From Peptococcaceae bacterium CEB3 (GTDB lineage: Bacteria > Bacillota > Desulfitobacteriia > Desulfitobacteriales > Desulfitobacteriaceae), in assembly GCA_001029295.1 (NCBI GenBank), contig LDXJ01000059.1, forward strand, positions 179,411 through 243,410: a stretch of DNA of 64,000 nt, written 5' to 3'. The translations under genes and the position numbers were made by a program. This document shows, piece after piece, positions 9,461 to 17,412 of the stretch (the stretch's first letter is position 1; each line of letters begins with the position of its first letter). The notes below the pieces were generated by a model. The model was given only the letters and a program-made list of their open reading frames with translations, was not told the origin of the DNA and ran no database searches.

Positions 9461-9484
9461 CACGAATTTGGTAGGAGTGAAACC

Positions 9485-10984
9485 ATGGAACTGCTCAGAC
9501 TAAATGACGCGGATAATGTTGCGGTGGCGCTTAGGGACCTAAAAGAGGGGGAAAAGGTTCATCTCGGCAGCCTAGAAATTACCTTGCTGGAGGATGTGCC
9601 GGGGGGGCACAAGGTCGCTGTCTCCGACATCGCCGAGAAGGAAAACGTTGTAAAGTACGGTTTCCCAATTGGCCAGGCGACAGAAGCTATCGCGAGCGGA
9701 GCCTGGGTGCATACTCACAACATGCACACGAATCTTAGCGGGACTCTGAGTTACCAATATTCCCCCAGTGATCAGGAACGCAAAGCTCAAAAGCCTCCTA
9801 AACGCACGGAGAACACTTTTTGGGGTTACCGAAGAGAGGACGGCAAGGTAGGGATTCGCAACGAGATCTGGATCGTCCCGACCGTTAGTTGTGTCAACCG
9901 GATTGCCGAATTGATTGCCCGTGAAGCGAGAGAAGCGCTGAAAGGCCGACTCGAACTGGACGGGGTCTTTGAATTCAAACATCCTTACGGCTGCTCCCAA
10001 ATGGGGGAGGATCAGTTACGAACGCAAGAGATTTTGGCTGACCTCATCCAGCATCCGAATGCGGCTGGAGTGCTCGTCCTTGGTTTGGGCTGTGAGAACA
10101 GCAATGTCGGCGAGATCAAGAAGGTTCTCGGGGAATACAACGAAAATCGAGTTAAATTCCTGGTCGCACAGGAAGTTGAGGATGAGCTCGCGGCTGGGGT
10201 TGAAATCGTTCAGCAGTTGGCGGGTTACGCCCAGCGTTTCCGGCGAGAGAAATGCCCGATTTCTGATTTGACAGTTGGTCTCAAATGCGGAGGGTCCGAC
10301 GGTTTTTCCGGGATTACAGCCAATCCTCTCGTCGGAGTATTTTCCGACCGCTTGACGGCGGCCGGTGGAGCGACCGTCCTAACCGAAGTCCCAGAGATGT
10401 TTGGAGCGGAGACGCTCTTGATGAACCGGGCAGTCGATGAAGGAGTCTTTGCCAAAACAGTGCGTTTGGTGAACGACTTTAAGGATTATTATGCTTCGCA
10501 TAAGCAGCCAATTTATGAAAATCCCTCTCCGGGGAACAAGACGGGCGGCATCACGACACTGGAGGACAAATCTCTCGGCTGCACGCAGAAAGGCGGAACG
10601 TCCGATGTTGTCGACGTGTTGGAGTACGCCGGGCGGGTAAACTGTCGGGGACTCAATCTTCTTTCTGCCCCCGGTAACGATGTAGTGGCCGCGACGGCTC
10701 TGGCGGCTGCCGGCTGTCAGCTGATTCTCTTCACGACCGGACGGGGCACTCCGCTGGGGACTTGTGTCCCCACTGTGAAAATTTCGAGTAACAGCGGCCT
10801 CTACCGGCGCAAGGGGAATTGGATCGATTTCGACGCCGGAGTTCTCTTGAACGGAATGAGCATGGAAGATCTGGCAGACGAATTCTGGAGGTACGTCCTG
10901 CGGGTCGCCTCGGGAGAGATGACGAAGGCCGAGAACCTGGGTTTTCGGGAGATCGCCATTTTTAAGAACGGCGTGACCCTTTGA
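9485..10984 (+). CDS. uxaA: Altronate dehydratase
   Basis: Converts altronate to 2-keto-3-deoxygluconate, 499 residues, cytoplasmic. The SAF-like N-terminal domain (about 1-90) ends in WVHTHNMHTNL. The catalytic domain begins FWGYRREDGKVGIRNE and carries the family segments HPYGCSQMGEDQLRT, GLKCGGSDGFSGITANP and ALGCTQKGG-like SLGCTQKGGTSDVVDV, with the cysteines expected for the iron site. Start ATG follows a short AGGAG site. The product is phosphorylated and cleaved by KdgK and Eda encoded just downstream, so a complete lower hexuronate route from tagaturonate is present. Confidence 0.96.
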   Translation: MELLRLNDADNVAVALRDLKEGEKVHLGSLEITLLEDVPGGHKVAVSDIAEKENVVKYGFPIGQATEAIASGAWVHTHNMHTNLSGTLSYQYSPSDQERKAQKPPKRTENTFWGYRREDGKVGIRNEIWIVPTVSCVNRIAELIAREAREALKGRLELDGVFEFKHPYGCSQMGEDQLRTQEILADLIQHPNAAGVLVLGLGCENSNVGEIKKVLGEYNENRVKFLVAQEVEDELAAGVEIVQQLAGYAQRFRREKCPISDLTVGLKCGGSDGFSGITANPLVGVFSDRLTAAGGATVLTEVPEMFGAETLLMNRAVDEGVFAKTVRLVNDFKDYYASHKQPIYENPSPGNKTGGITTLEDKSLGCTQKGGTSDVVDVLEYAGRVNCRGLNLLSAPGNDVVAATALAAAGCQLILFTTGRGTPLGTCVPTVKISSNSGLYRRKGNWIDFDAGVLLNGMSMEDLADEFWRYVLRVASGEMTKAENLGFREIAIFKNGVTL

Positions 10985-11061
10985 GTACGGGTTTGGCGGG
11001 AAGATAATCTTGGGGTGTCAGGTTATGAAGATGCTTTTCGTTGATATGACGAAGGAAAGGA

Positions 11062-11340
11062 GATGGTAACACTTGCCGGATCGCTTTTGCCCACATTCGG
11101 AACGTTCGCCGGTTTGACAACGGTGATTTTGTCGAAACATCGCATCGGACCGCTGACGGTTCCCTGGACATCGTCGAGATCGTCAAAGCCTTTCATGAAG
11201 GCGGGTTTACCGGCTACGTCCGCCCTGATCATGGAAGACATATCTGGGGTAAAAAATGTAGTCTCGGCTACGGGCTTTACGACAGAGCTCTTGGCATCAT
11301 GTATCTCTGGGGAATCTGGGACACCCTGGAATCAAAATAA
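11062..11340 (+). pseudogene. uxuA: 3' remnant of mannonate dehydratase (UxuA)
   Basis: Reading from 11062 in this frame to the TAA at 11338 gives about 92 residues that fit only the C-terminal quarter of mannonate dehydratase: IAFAHIRNV, then [35 protein letters not shown], and [18 protein letters not shown]. An in-frame TGA at 11047 closes the frame and no N-terminal part is found before it, because uxaA ends at 10984. The 5' three quarters are therefore deleted. UxuA would have dehydrated mannonate in the glucuronate branch, so loss of this gene suggests the strain relies on the altronate branch here. A different frame across the same bases extends into the aldolase gene and is not coding. 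Confidence 0.85.
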
Positions 11341-11362
11341 GGGACAAGAAAGGATGCGGATC

Positions 11363-12010
11363 ATGGCAAAGAAAGAAGAGATCATCTCTAGAATCAAAGC
11401 AGGCGGCCTGGTGGCAGTCATTCGGGCAGAAAGCACGGAACAGGCGTTTAAGATTACAGAAGCCTGTATCGCCGGTGGTGTTGCGGCGATAGAGATTACC
11501 TTTACCGTACCCGGCGCTGCAGACCTTATTAAAGAACTGGCGGCAAAGTATAAAAAAGGCCCGATGATTATCGGCGCCGGTACTGTACTGGATCCGGAAT
11601 CAGCCAGAGCGGCCATCCTAGCCGGGGCAGAGTATATTGTCAGCCCGAGTCTAAATGTCGAGACAGTTCGGCTCTGCAATCGCTACCGGGTTCCCTGTAC
11701 GCCCGGAGCCATGACCGCTAAGGAAGTGGTCGAGTGTCTGGAGGCCGGGGCGGATATTGTGAAGATTTTTCCAGGGGAACTGTTCGGCCCTGCGATTATT
11801 AAAGCCATCAGAGGTCCACTGCCGCAAGCCGATCTGATGCCGACCGGGGGGGTCAGCCTGGAGAATGTGAGTGAGTGGATCAAGGCGGGCGCAGTCGCCG
11901 TCGGTGTCGGCGGAAGTTTGACGGCGGGCGCCAAAACGGGTGATTACGAGTCGATCACCAGGACGGCCAGAGAGTTCATGGAGAAGATCAAGGCAGCCCG
12001 TGCCCAGTAG
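11363..12010 (+). CDS. eda: KDPG / KHG aldolase
   Basis: Class I aldolase of 215 residues that cleaves 2-keto-3-deoxy-6-phosphogluconate to pyruvate and glyceraldehyde-3-phosphate. The Schiff-base lysine lies in ADIVKIFPGELFGP near residue 137. The catalytic glutamate is in the AAIEITFTVP segment near residue 43, and GAGTVLDPESA and MPTGGVSLENV are family hallmarks. The ATG at 11363 has AAGAAAGG nine bases upstream; the nearby ATG at 11354 abuts that site. The frame is open far upstream, but that sequence belongs to the uxuA remnant in another frame. It acts after KdgK in the uronate pathway. Confidence 0.95.
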   Translation: MAKKEEIISRIKAGGLVAVIRAESTEQAFKITEACIAGGVAAIEITFTVPGAADLIKELAAKYKKGPMIIGAGTVLDPESARAAILAGAEYIVSPSLNVETVRLCNRYRVPCTPGAMTAKEVVECLEAGADIVKIFPGELFGPAIIKAIRGPLPQADLMPTGGVSLENVSEWIKAGAVAVGVGGSLTAGAKTGDYESITRTAREFMEKIKAARAQ

Positions 12011-12147
12011 GGCCGCAGGGGGTCATCCTGTTGGCGCGGCGGTTTCATTGCCCAAACACGGAATACAAGCCACACCAAAACGGAGGTCCGGCCCATAAAT
12101 GATACCGCGTTATTGTCTTAAAGAAAGAGTCAAGGAGTTGTTAGGAA

Positions 12148-13251
12148 ATGTTCAACATCAATGTGAAAGGGAAAGAGAGCTGTCGCTATGATTGTCTTTC
12201 CCTGGGTGAAGTGATGCTGCGTTTTGATCCGGGTAACGGCAGAATTAAAAATGCCAGAGACTTTAAGGTCTGGGAAGGGGGCGGTGAGTACAACGTCTCG
12301 CGAGGTTTGAGAAAGTGCTTCGGCCTGAAAACAGCAGTCGTCACATCCCTCGCTGATAATGAAATCGGCAGGCTGGTGGAGGACCTGATCTTGCAAGGAG
12401 GTGTTGACGTCTCTTTGATTAAATGGGTGCCTTATGATGGCATCGGCCGCACGGTGCGCAACGGCATGAACTTTACGGAGCGCGGCTTCGGTGTGCGCGG
12501 GGCCCTGGGGGTATCCGACCGGGGGAATACCGCCGTCTCTCAGCTTGAAAAGGGGGATATCGACTGGGACTACATCTTTGGTCAACTGGGCTCCAGGTGG
12601 TTTCATACCGGAGGGATTTTCGCCGCTTTGTCCGACACGACCCCGGAGGTGGTTTTGGAAGCGGTGCAAACGGCCAAAAAATACGGAACGCTCGTCTCCT
12701 ATGATCTCAATTACCGGCCTTCGCTTTGGGAAAGTATTGGCGGCCAGGAGAGGGCTCAGGCTGTCAACAAGGAACTGGCCCAATACGTCGATGTCATGAT
12801 CGGGAATGAAGAAGACTTCACGGCTTGTCTGGGTTTCGAAGTGGAAGGAAACGATGCCAACCTCAAAGAACTGAATCTCAATGGGTACAAAAAGATGATC
12901 GATGAGGTAGTCAAAGCATACCCAAATTTTCAAGCCGTGGCCACCACTTTGCGCACGGTCAGGACCGCCACGGTCAACGACTGGAGCGCCATCTGTTGGG
13001 CTGCTGGCGGCCAGATATACAAGGCCAATGCTTATGACGGTCTGGAAATCTTCGACCGGGTCGGCGGGGGAGACAGTTTTGCCTCGGGACTCATTTACGG
13101 CTTGATGACCACGGGCGATCCGGCCAAGGCGGTCAATTACGGGGCCGCGCACGGCGCTTTGGCCATGACTACACCCGGAGACACCTCCATGGCCAGCCTC
13201 AAGGAAGTGGAGAACCTGATGAAGGGAGGCAGCGCGAGGGTACAAAGATAA
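12148..13251 (+). CDS. kdgK: 2-keto-3-deoxygluconate kinase, PfkB family
   Basis: Sugar kinase of 367 residues that phosphorylates 2-keto-3-deoxygluconate to KDPG. The N-terminal motif CLSLGEVMLRFDP, the GGGEYNVSRGL substrate loop and the C-terminal PfkB signature VGGGDSFASGLIYG, with the catalytic aspartate, are present; NYRPSLW near residue 190 is typical of KdgK-type members. It follows eda by 137 bases on the same strand and completes the path from altronate to pyruvate. A long open frame on the opposite strand across the whole gene is an antisense shadow. Confidence 0.93.
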   Translation: MFNINVKGKESCRYDCLSLGEVMLRFDPGNGRIKNARDFKVWEGGGEYNVSRGLRKCFGLKTAVVTSLADNEIGRLVEDLILQGGVDVSLIKWVPYDGIGRTVRNGMNFTERGFGVRGALGVSDRGNTAVSQLEKGDIDWDYIFGQLGSRWFHTGGIFAALSDTTPEVVLEAVQTAKKYGTLVSYDLNYRPSLWESIGGQERAQAVNKELAQYVDVMIGNEEDFTACLGFEVEGNDANLKELNLNGYKKMIDEVVKAYPNFQAVATTLRTVRTATVNDWSAICWAAGGQIYKANAYDGLEIFDRVGGGDSFASGLIYGLMTTGDPAKAVNYGAAHGALAMTTPGDTSMASLKEVENLMKGGSARVQR

Positions 13252-13442
13252 GTCCTATTTTCTGGCCAAGAAGAAACCGACTTGTTAGTAGATAACCTAA
13301 AGGCCAGTGGCCACCGGAGGCATATGAGTGGAGCTGAGTAACAATGGCCACGTGCCCCGCGAATGTGAAAAGCCAGTTCCGTTCTTCGTGAATTGGAATG
13401 TGATCTTAGTTTGTGTCGAAAGTAGAAGGAGAGGTAACAGAC

Positions 13443-14066
13443 ATGTCAACATTACAAGAAATGGCTGAGGCTGTGATTAACGGAAACGCCGGCAAGGTCA
13501 AGGAGTTTGCCGAAAAAGCTCTCACGGAAGGGATTGCACCCCAAACCATTATTAACGAAGGCTTAATTGCAGGGATGAATGTGATTGGAGTAAGGTTTAA
13601 GAACAACGAAGTCTACGTGCCGGAAGTACTCATTGCGGCCCGGGCGATGCATGCCGGGATGGATGTCGTGAAACCGCTCTTGACCGACAGTGAAGTACGG
13701 GATAAAGGGACCATTTTGATCGGTACGGTTAAAGGCGACCTGCATGACATTGGCAAAAACCTGGTGCGCATGATGTTAGAAGGCGCCGGTTATAAAGTTG
13801 TTGACGTGGGAGTCGATGTGTCGCCAGAAAAGTTTGTTGAGGCCGTTGCGGAGCACAAACCGCAAATCGTCGGTCTTTCCGCGCTTTTGACAACCACTAT
13901 GACCAACATGAGAACCACGATAGAAGCACTGAAGTCCTCTCATGTTCGCGTGATGATCGGAGGGGCACCGGTGACGCAGAAGTTTGCCGACGAGATCGGA
14001 GCCGACGCCTATGCCGCTGACGCGGCCACGGCGGTAGAGAAAGCCAATCAGCTGCTGGCTTCCTAG
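13443..14066 (+). CDS. Methyltransferase corrinoid protein (MttC/MtbC family)
   Basis: B12-binding methyl carrier of 207 residues. An N-terminal helical bundle (about 1-88) with PEVLIAARAMHAGMDVVKPLL precedes a Rossmann cobalamin domain. That domain contains the base-off signature DLHDIG (residues about 100-105, His as lower cobalt ligand), the SALLTTTM loop and the IGGAP loop. The ATG follows AGGAGAGG. It would accept a methyl group from one of the UroD-fold enzymes upstream and pass it on. No activator lies in this gene run, so reactivation may depend on the RACE protein at 52803; that is inference. Confidence 0.92.
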   Translation: MSTLQEMAEAVINGNAGKVKEFAEKALTEGIAPQTIINEGLIAGMNVIGVRFKNNEVYVPEVLIAARAMHAGMDVVKPLLTDSEVRDKGTILIGTVKGDLHDIGKNLVRMMLEGAGYKVVDVGVDVSPEKFVEAVAEHKPQIVGLSALLTTTMTNMRTTIEALKSSHVRVMIGGAPVTQKFADEIGADAYAADAATAVEKANQLLAS

Positions 14067-14131
14067 TCGCGTGTACGCCGTTTCCGCGTATTTTTTCGGG
14101 CACCCCATAACTGGAACATCGGTTGGTCAGG

Positions 14132-14263
14132 ATGGCTGCTCATACTATAAGCACCATTTTGAATGACGGACTGATTGCCGGGACGAATGTCATTGGCAAA
14201 CGGTTCAAAAACAAAGAGATTTATGTTCCGGATGTGCTGATCGCGGCTTATGATCGCGGCTAA
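14132..14263 (+). pseudogene. Fragment of a second corrinoid protein
   Basis: A 43-residue frame, closed by TAA, that repeats the helical-domain segment of the corrinoid protein just upstream. TIINEGLIAGMNVIGVRFKN in the intact gene corresponds to TILNDGLIAGTNVIGKRFKN here, followed by IYVPDVLIAA. The cobalamin-binding domain is missing, so it cannot carry B12. It is best read as the leftover of a tandem duplicate or of a neighbouring paralogue after deletion. No good ribosome site precedes its ATG. Confidence 0.8.
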
Positions 14264-14281
14264 TATAAAGGAAGGAATCGA

Positions 14282-14719
14282 ATGCTGAAGATTAATTATC
14301 TGTCGCAAGAGAGGTTTGCAAAATACGGTCGCATCTTCGAATTTACCGATTCAGATGATAGTTACTTCCAGATTCAAAGCGATCAGGCAAAAGCGATTGG
14401 TTGGCGTCTGGCATTGATGAAAGTTAGCGGACGAACCTTCGATAAGGTTAATTGCCACCCAAATTCGGTTGAAAGTTTTGATCCTTTGCGGGGGACGGTG
14501 GTTCTCATCGTCGCCGAGCCTGAGAGACCTGATGATATTGAAGCTTTTTTGCTTGATAAGCCAGTTTGCTTAAACAAGTCTGTCTGGCATAACGTCATTT
14601 CATTGTCCCAAGAGGCAATCGTCAAGATAGTGGAAAACACCTATATTGAGAGCATTTCATATGAACTGGGTAGAAATTTTGAAATGGGACTGTTGGAAAT
14701 TGGACGGGTTGTGAAATAA
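14282..14719 (+). CDS. Ureidoglycolate lyase-like (AllA-family) cupin protein
   Basis: A 145-residue single-domain protein resembling the AllA family. The stretch HPNSVESFDPLRGTVVLIV (about residues 60-78) fits its conserved centre, where bona fide members have HP-x-T/S-x-Q-x-F-P, and KPVCLNKSVWH (about 98-108) fits the end of the barrel. AllA releases urea from ureidoglycolate, but no allantoin genes are nearby, and family members of this size are common beside sugar-acid genes with unknown roles. A GGAAGG site precedes the ATG. It closes the first gene block; the next 750 bases hold no convincing gene. Confidence 0.7.
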   Translation: MLKINYLSQERFAKYGRIFEFTDSDDSYFQIQSDQAKAIGWRLALMKVSGRTFDKVNCHPNSVESFDPLRGTVVLIVAEPERPDDIEAFLLDKPVCLNKSVWHNVISLSQEAIVKIVENTYIESISYELGRNFEMGLLEIGRVVK

Positions 14720-14809
14720 GTAGCCGGCGCTAATGTTCACAACTTCGTTTGCCACATTCCACATTGGTTCTGTTCATACTCAAAGTCGCGAAGGACTTAA
14801 TGGAAAGGT

Positions 14810-14848
14810 GAAAGTAGCCCCACCCGTCTGACCACGGAAGCTACTTTC
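14810..14848. repeat. Inverted repeat GAAAGTAGC ... GCTACTTTC
   Basis: Perfect nine-base arms separated by 21 bases, followed by CGCTTTCTGAG rather than a clean T-tract. It could end transcription of the upstream block weakly or be a protein-binding site. Confidence 0.5.
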
Positions 14849-14900
14849 GCTTTCTGAGTCCACCTATCAGCCGTCTAAAGTGCGGTTTTCGTTGTACTGG

Positions 14901-14931
14901 GAACGCGGGATATTTGCACTATCTCGCGTTC
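14901..14931. terminator. Stem-loop, possible terminator of the uronate block
   Basis: GAACGCGGGATA pairs with TATCTCGCGTTC (twelve pairs with one G-T wobble) around a seven-base loop, followed by TCTTTATCTG. The stem is strong and the T-tract imperfect, so an intrinsic terminator for the genes ending at 14719 is plausible. Confidence 0.5.
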
Positions 14932-15474
14932 TCTTTATCTGTATTATACCGCAAAATCAAGCAGGTATGCAATGGCAAGGCAAACGCTCCAGAGCTGAAG
15001 CATGAAATCCCAGGCTGGTGATTCCAATGGTCAGTCCATTGTATTTGATGGCCGGGATATTGGTGGTATAGTGCTCATGTCTTGATATGAGATTGCTACA
15101 TTTGTTTGCCGGCATAGCTTATCTGCAGGCAAAAGTGACAAAGATGGGTAGGCGTAGGGATGAAGTCACCATGAATACCGCCTGGATTTTTTTGCTTTGC
15201 TCATACGGGGAGGAATCTGAGGGAGGCCGTCGAATAGTCAAATATAGGCTGAGAACCGGTGGGGGTGCTAGGTTAGTCTGGCAAGAGGAAATTAAGCGAA
15301 CCGCAAGGTCGCTTATGCGCTTCCCCGTGGGCTGCCAGAAGAGGACCTGTCGTCATTGCAACATAGCAACGGATTTATCACTATCGCGGAACCTTCCGTA
15401 CTCAAGCGTGTTGGGAGAGCTCTCCGTGTTTGATCGTACCTGGATTTCCAAAGAAGAAGGCGGGTGCCGCTGTG

Positions 15475-17253
15475 GTGAACTTGCTCAATATTCAGCCTTT
15501 TGTCCAAAGTGTGGCAGAAGCGATTGCCTCGGCATTGAAGCTGGAAGTCGAAATTGTGGACGATGATTTGGTTCGGGTTGGCGGAACAGGAAGGCTGCGA
15601 GTGGAGGTAGGTATCAAACAAAAGAGGGGTTACGTTAACCGCTTCGTGCTCAAATCTGGTCAGCTCTTTTTGGTAACCGACCCGGGGAAACATCCAGTCT
15701 GTGATGTATGCGAATTAAAAGGAAATTGCTTTTATACGGCTGGCGTTTTTTGTCCTATTGTAGCAGATGGAAACAGCATAGGATTAATTAGTCTTGTCAG
15801 TTTTACGGACGAGCAGCGCGGTAAACTTCTTGCTAATTATGGCGACCTTGAACCGTTCTTGGCTAAAATGGCTGAACTTCTTGCTAGTAAAGCCAAGGAG
15901 CAGTTAGCGTTACAGAATTTGATGGTTACTTCTAATCATTTGTACACCATTGTCAATTCTATTCAGGAAGGGATAATTGCCGTCGATAATGCGGGGATGA
16001 TCACTAACAGTAATCGAGCTTCTCAGAGGATCTTGAATCTAGAAAACGAGAACCTGGTGGGCCGCCAGGTAAAGGAAGTATTTCCAGAATTTCTGGCCTG
16101 CCAGGTTTTGAAGAATTACGATGAGATTGTAGAACAGATCGTTATTTACAAATCAGGGAGGAAGCGGATTGAGCTTTTGAGCAATGCCTATCCCGTTTTG
16201 GTTAATGGCAAGTTAGTTGGAGTCGTAGAATCTTTTCGCCCGGTTACAGATGTCCAGCGGGTGGCATCCCGGATCAGTCTCACTGACATGAGAACAAGTT
16301 TTGACGAAATATTAGGTAGCAGTATCCAAATGAGAGCACTCAAGGAAAAGGCCCATAAAGTGGCTGTCGGCGAATCGACTGTCCTAATCGAGGGGGAGAG
16401 TGGTACGGGAAAGGAGTTGTTCGCAAGGGCCATTCATTCCGCCAGTTCCCGAGCGCGAAAACCCTTTGTGGCGATCAATTGCTGTGCCATTCCAGACAGT
16501 TTACTGGAGAGTGAACTATTCGGTTATGAGGAAGGGGCTTTTACAGGTGCTAAGCACGGTGGAAAGCCGGGGAAATTCGAGTTGGCAAATGGAGGAAGTA
16601 TTTTTCTCGACGAAATCGGTGAACTCCCTTTGTATTTACAAGGGAAGCTCTTACGAGTGCTCCAGGAAAGAAAATTGGAAAGGGTCGGCGGGGTTCGTAA
16701 TATCAATTTAGACGTTCGTATTATCGCAGCGACTAACAAAGACTTGAGCAAGATGGTGAATGAAGGGGAGTTCCGGGAGGATTTATACTATCGCTTAAAT
16801 GTTATCCCACTCCAGTTATCCCCACTGCGTGAACGCAAGGAGGACATACCTGTGTTGCTGCAGCATTCATTAAAACGCTTTAACCGTTTAATGGGAAAAA
16901 GTTATGGTGGATTTACTTCGGAAGCACTGAAACTATTGAGCACTTACCCTTGGCCGGGCAATGTCAGGGAACTCCAGAACTCAATTGAATATGCTTGTAA
17001 TATGGAGGCAGAAGATACAATTGCAGGAGAAAGCTTGCCGCTAAGGATCAGGCAGTTCCAGTATCAGAGTGAGAATGTCGATTTAGTAGGTGTGCGTTTG
17101 CGAAGGAAGATGAAAGATGTAGAGCGTCAAGTTTTGGCTGAGGCTCTACAGTATTTTGGTACCTCTATGCACTCTAAGGAAAAGATAGCGGAAATCTTAG
17201 GAATTAGCCGGGCTACCATGTACAGGAAACTGAAAGAACACGGGCTTGGATAG
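15475..17253 (+). CDS. Sigma-54-dependent activator with PAS domain
   Basis: Enhancer-binding regulator, 592 residues from the GTG at 15475 (another GTG lies at 15472). The N-terminal sensory part (about 1-150) with [20 protein letters not shown] and the cysteine group [18 protein letters not shown] resembles the input domain of amine/proline-type regulators. A PAS domain follows (about 155-270). The AAA+ domain (about 290-520) has the Walker [16 protein letters not shown] and the sigma-54 contact loop GAFTGA. The C-terminal Fis-type helix-turn-helix ends in [14 protein letters not shown]. It likely drives the -24/-12 promoters at 17359, 19355 and 23180 for the nitrilase, transporter and mttB genes; this is inferred from position. 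Confidence 0.92.
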   Translation: MNLLNIQPFVQSVAEAIASALKLEVEIVDDDLVRVGGTGRLRVEVGIKQKRGYVNRFVLKSGQLFLVTDPGKHPVCDVCELKGNCFYTAGVFCPIVADGNSIGLISLVSFTDEQRGKLLANYGDLEPFLAKMAELLASKAKEQLALQNLMVTSNHLYTIVNSIQEGIIAVDNAGMITNSNRASQRILNLENENLVGRQVKEVFPEFLACQVLKNYDEIVEQIVIYKSGRKRIELLSNAYPVLVNGKLVGVVESFRPVTDVQRVASRISLTDMRTSFDEILGSSIQMRALKEKAHKVAVGESTVLIEGESGTGKELFARAIHSASSRARKPFVAINCCAIPDSLLESELFGYEEGAFTGAKHGGKPGKFELANGGSIFLDEIGELPLYLQGKLLRVLQERKLERVGGVRNINLDVRIIAATNKDLSKMVNEGEFREDLYYRLNVIPLQLSPLRERKEDIPVLLQHSLKRFNRLMGKSYGGFTSEALKLLSTYPWPGNVRELQNSIEYACNMEAEDTIAGESLPLRIRQFQYQSENVDLVGVRLRRKMKDVERQVLAEALQYFGTSMHSKEKIAEILGISRATMYRKLKEHGLG

Positions 17254-17358
17254 ATCTGCCAAGAATGAGCTAATCAAAACTGGATAGGCCTTGTCCTTGT
17301 GTTCGAGGCTCTGTCATCGTTGGCGGGTTTTGTATTACCATTGCCGAGCGGTTAAGGC

Positions 17359-17374
17359 TGGCATACAACTTGCA
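17359..17374 (+). promoter_or_regulatory. Sigma-54 promoter of the nitrilase gene
   Basis: TGGCATACAACTTGCA matches the -24/-12 consensus TGGCAC-N5-TTGCA at all but one base and stands 38 bases before the nitrilase start. It lies directly downstream of the activator gene ending at 17253. Confidence 0.85.
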
Positions 17375-17412
17375 TAATAGTCCACCAATTGTGGGTGGGA
17401 GGTGCTGAGATT

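Larger units (their letters stand above)
14720..15474. other. Long intergenic region with two inverted repeats
   Basis: No supported gene. Open frames here (for example 15087-15566 on plus) lack ribosome sites and recognisable domains. A minus-strand frame around 14950-15200 reads protein-like in places but is interrupted by a stop and was not recognised. Two inverted repeats, listed separately, stand at 14810-14848 and 14901-14931. The promoter of the sigma-54 activator at 15475 should lie here, but I see no clear -35/-10 pair. Confidence 0.5.

Noticed and set aside
11063..12010. Longer KDPG aldolase with a 100-residue N-terminal extension
   Set aside because: The extra sequence lies over the uxuA remnant in another frame, and the ribosome site is just before 11363.
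12130..13245. Long minus-strand open frame opposite kdgK
   Set aside because: It mirrors the kinase gene codon by codon, has no recognisable domain and no ribosome site; kdgK has clear motifs.
15087..15566. Plus-strand frame before the first sigma-54 activator
   Set aside because: No ribosome site, no domain, overlaps the start of the activator in another frame.
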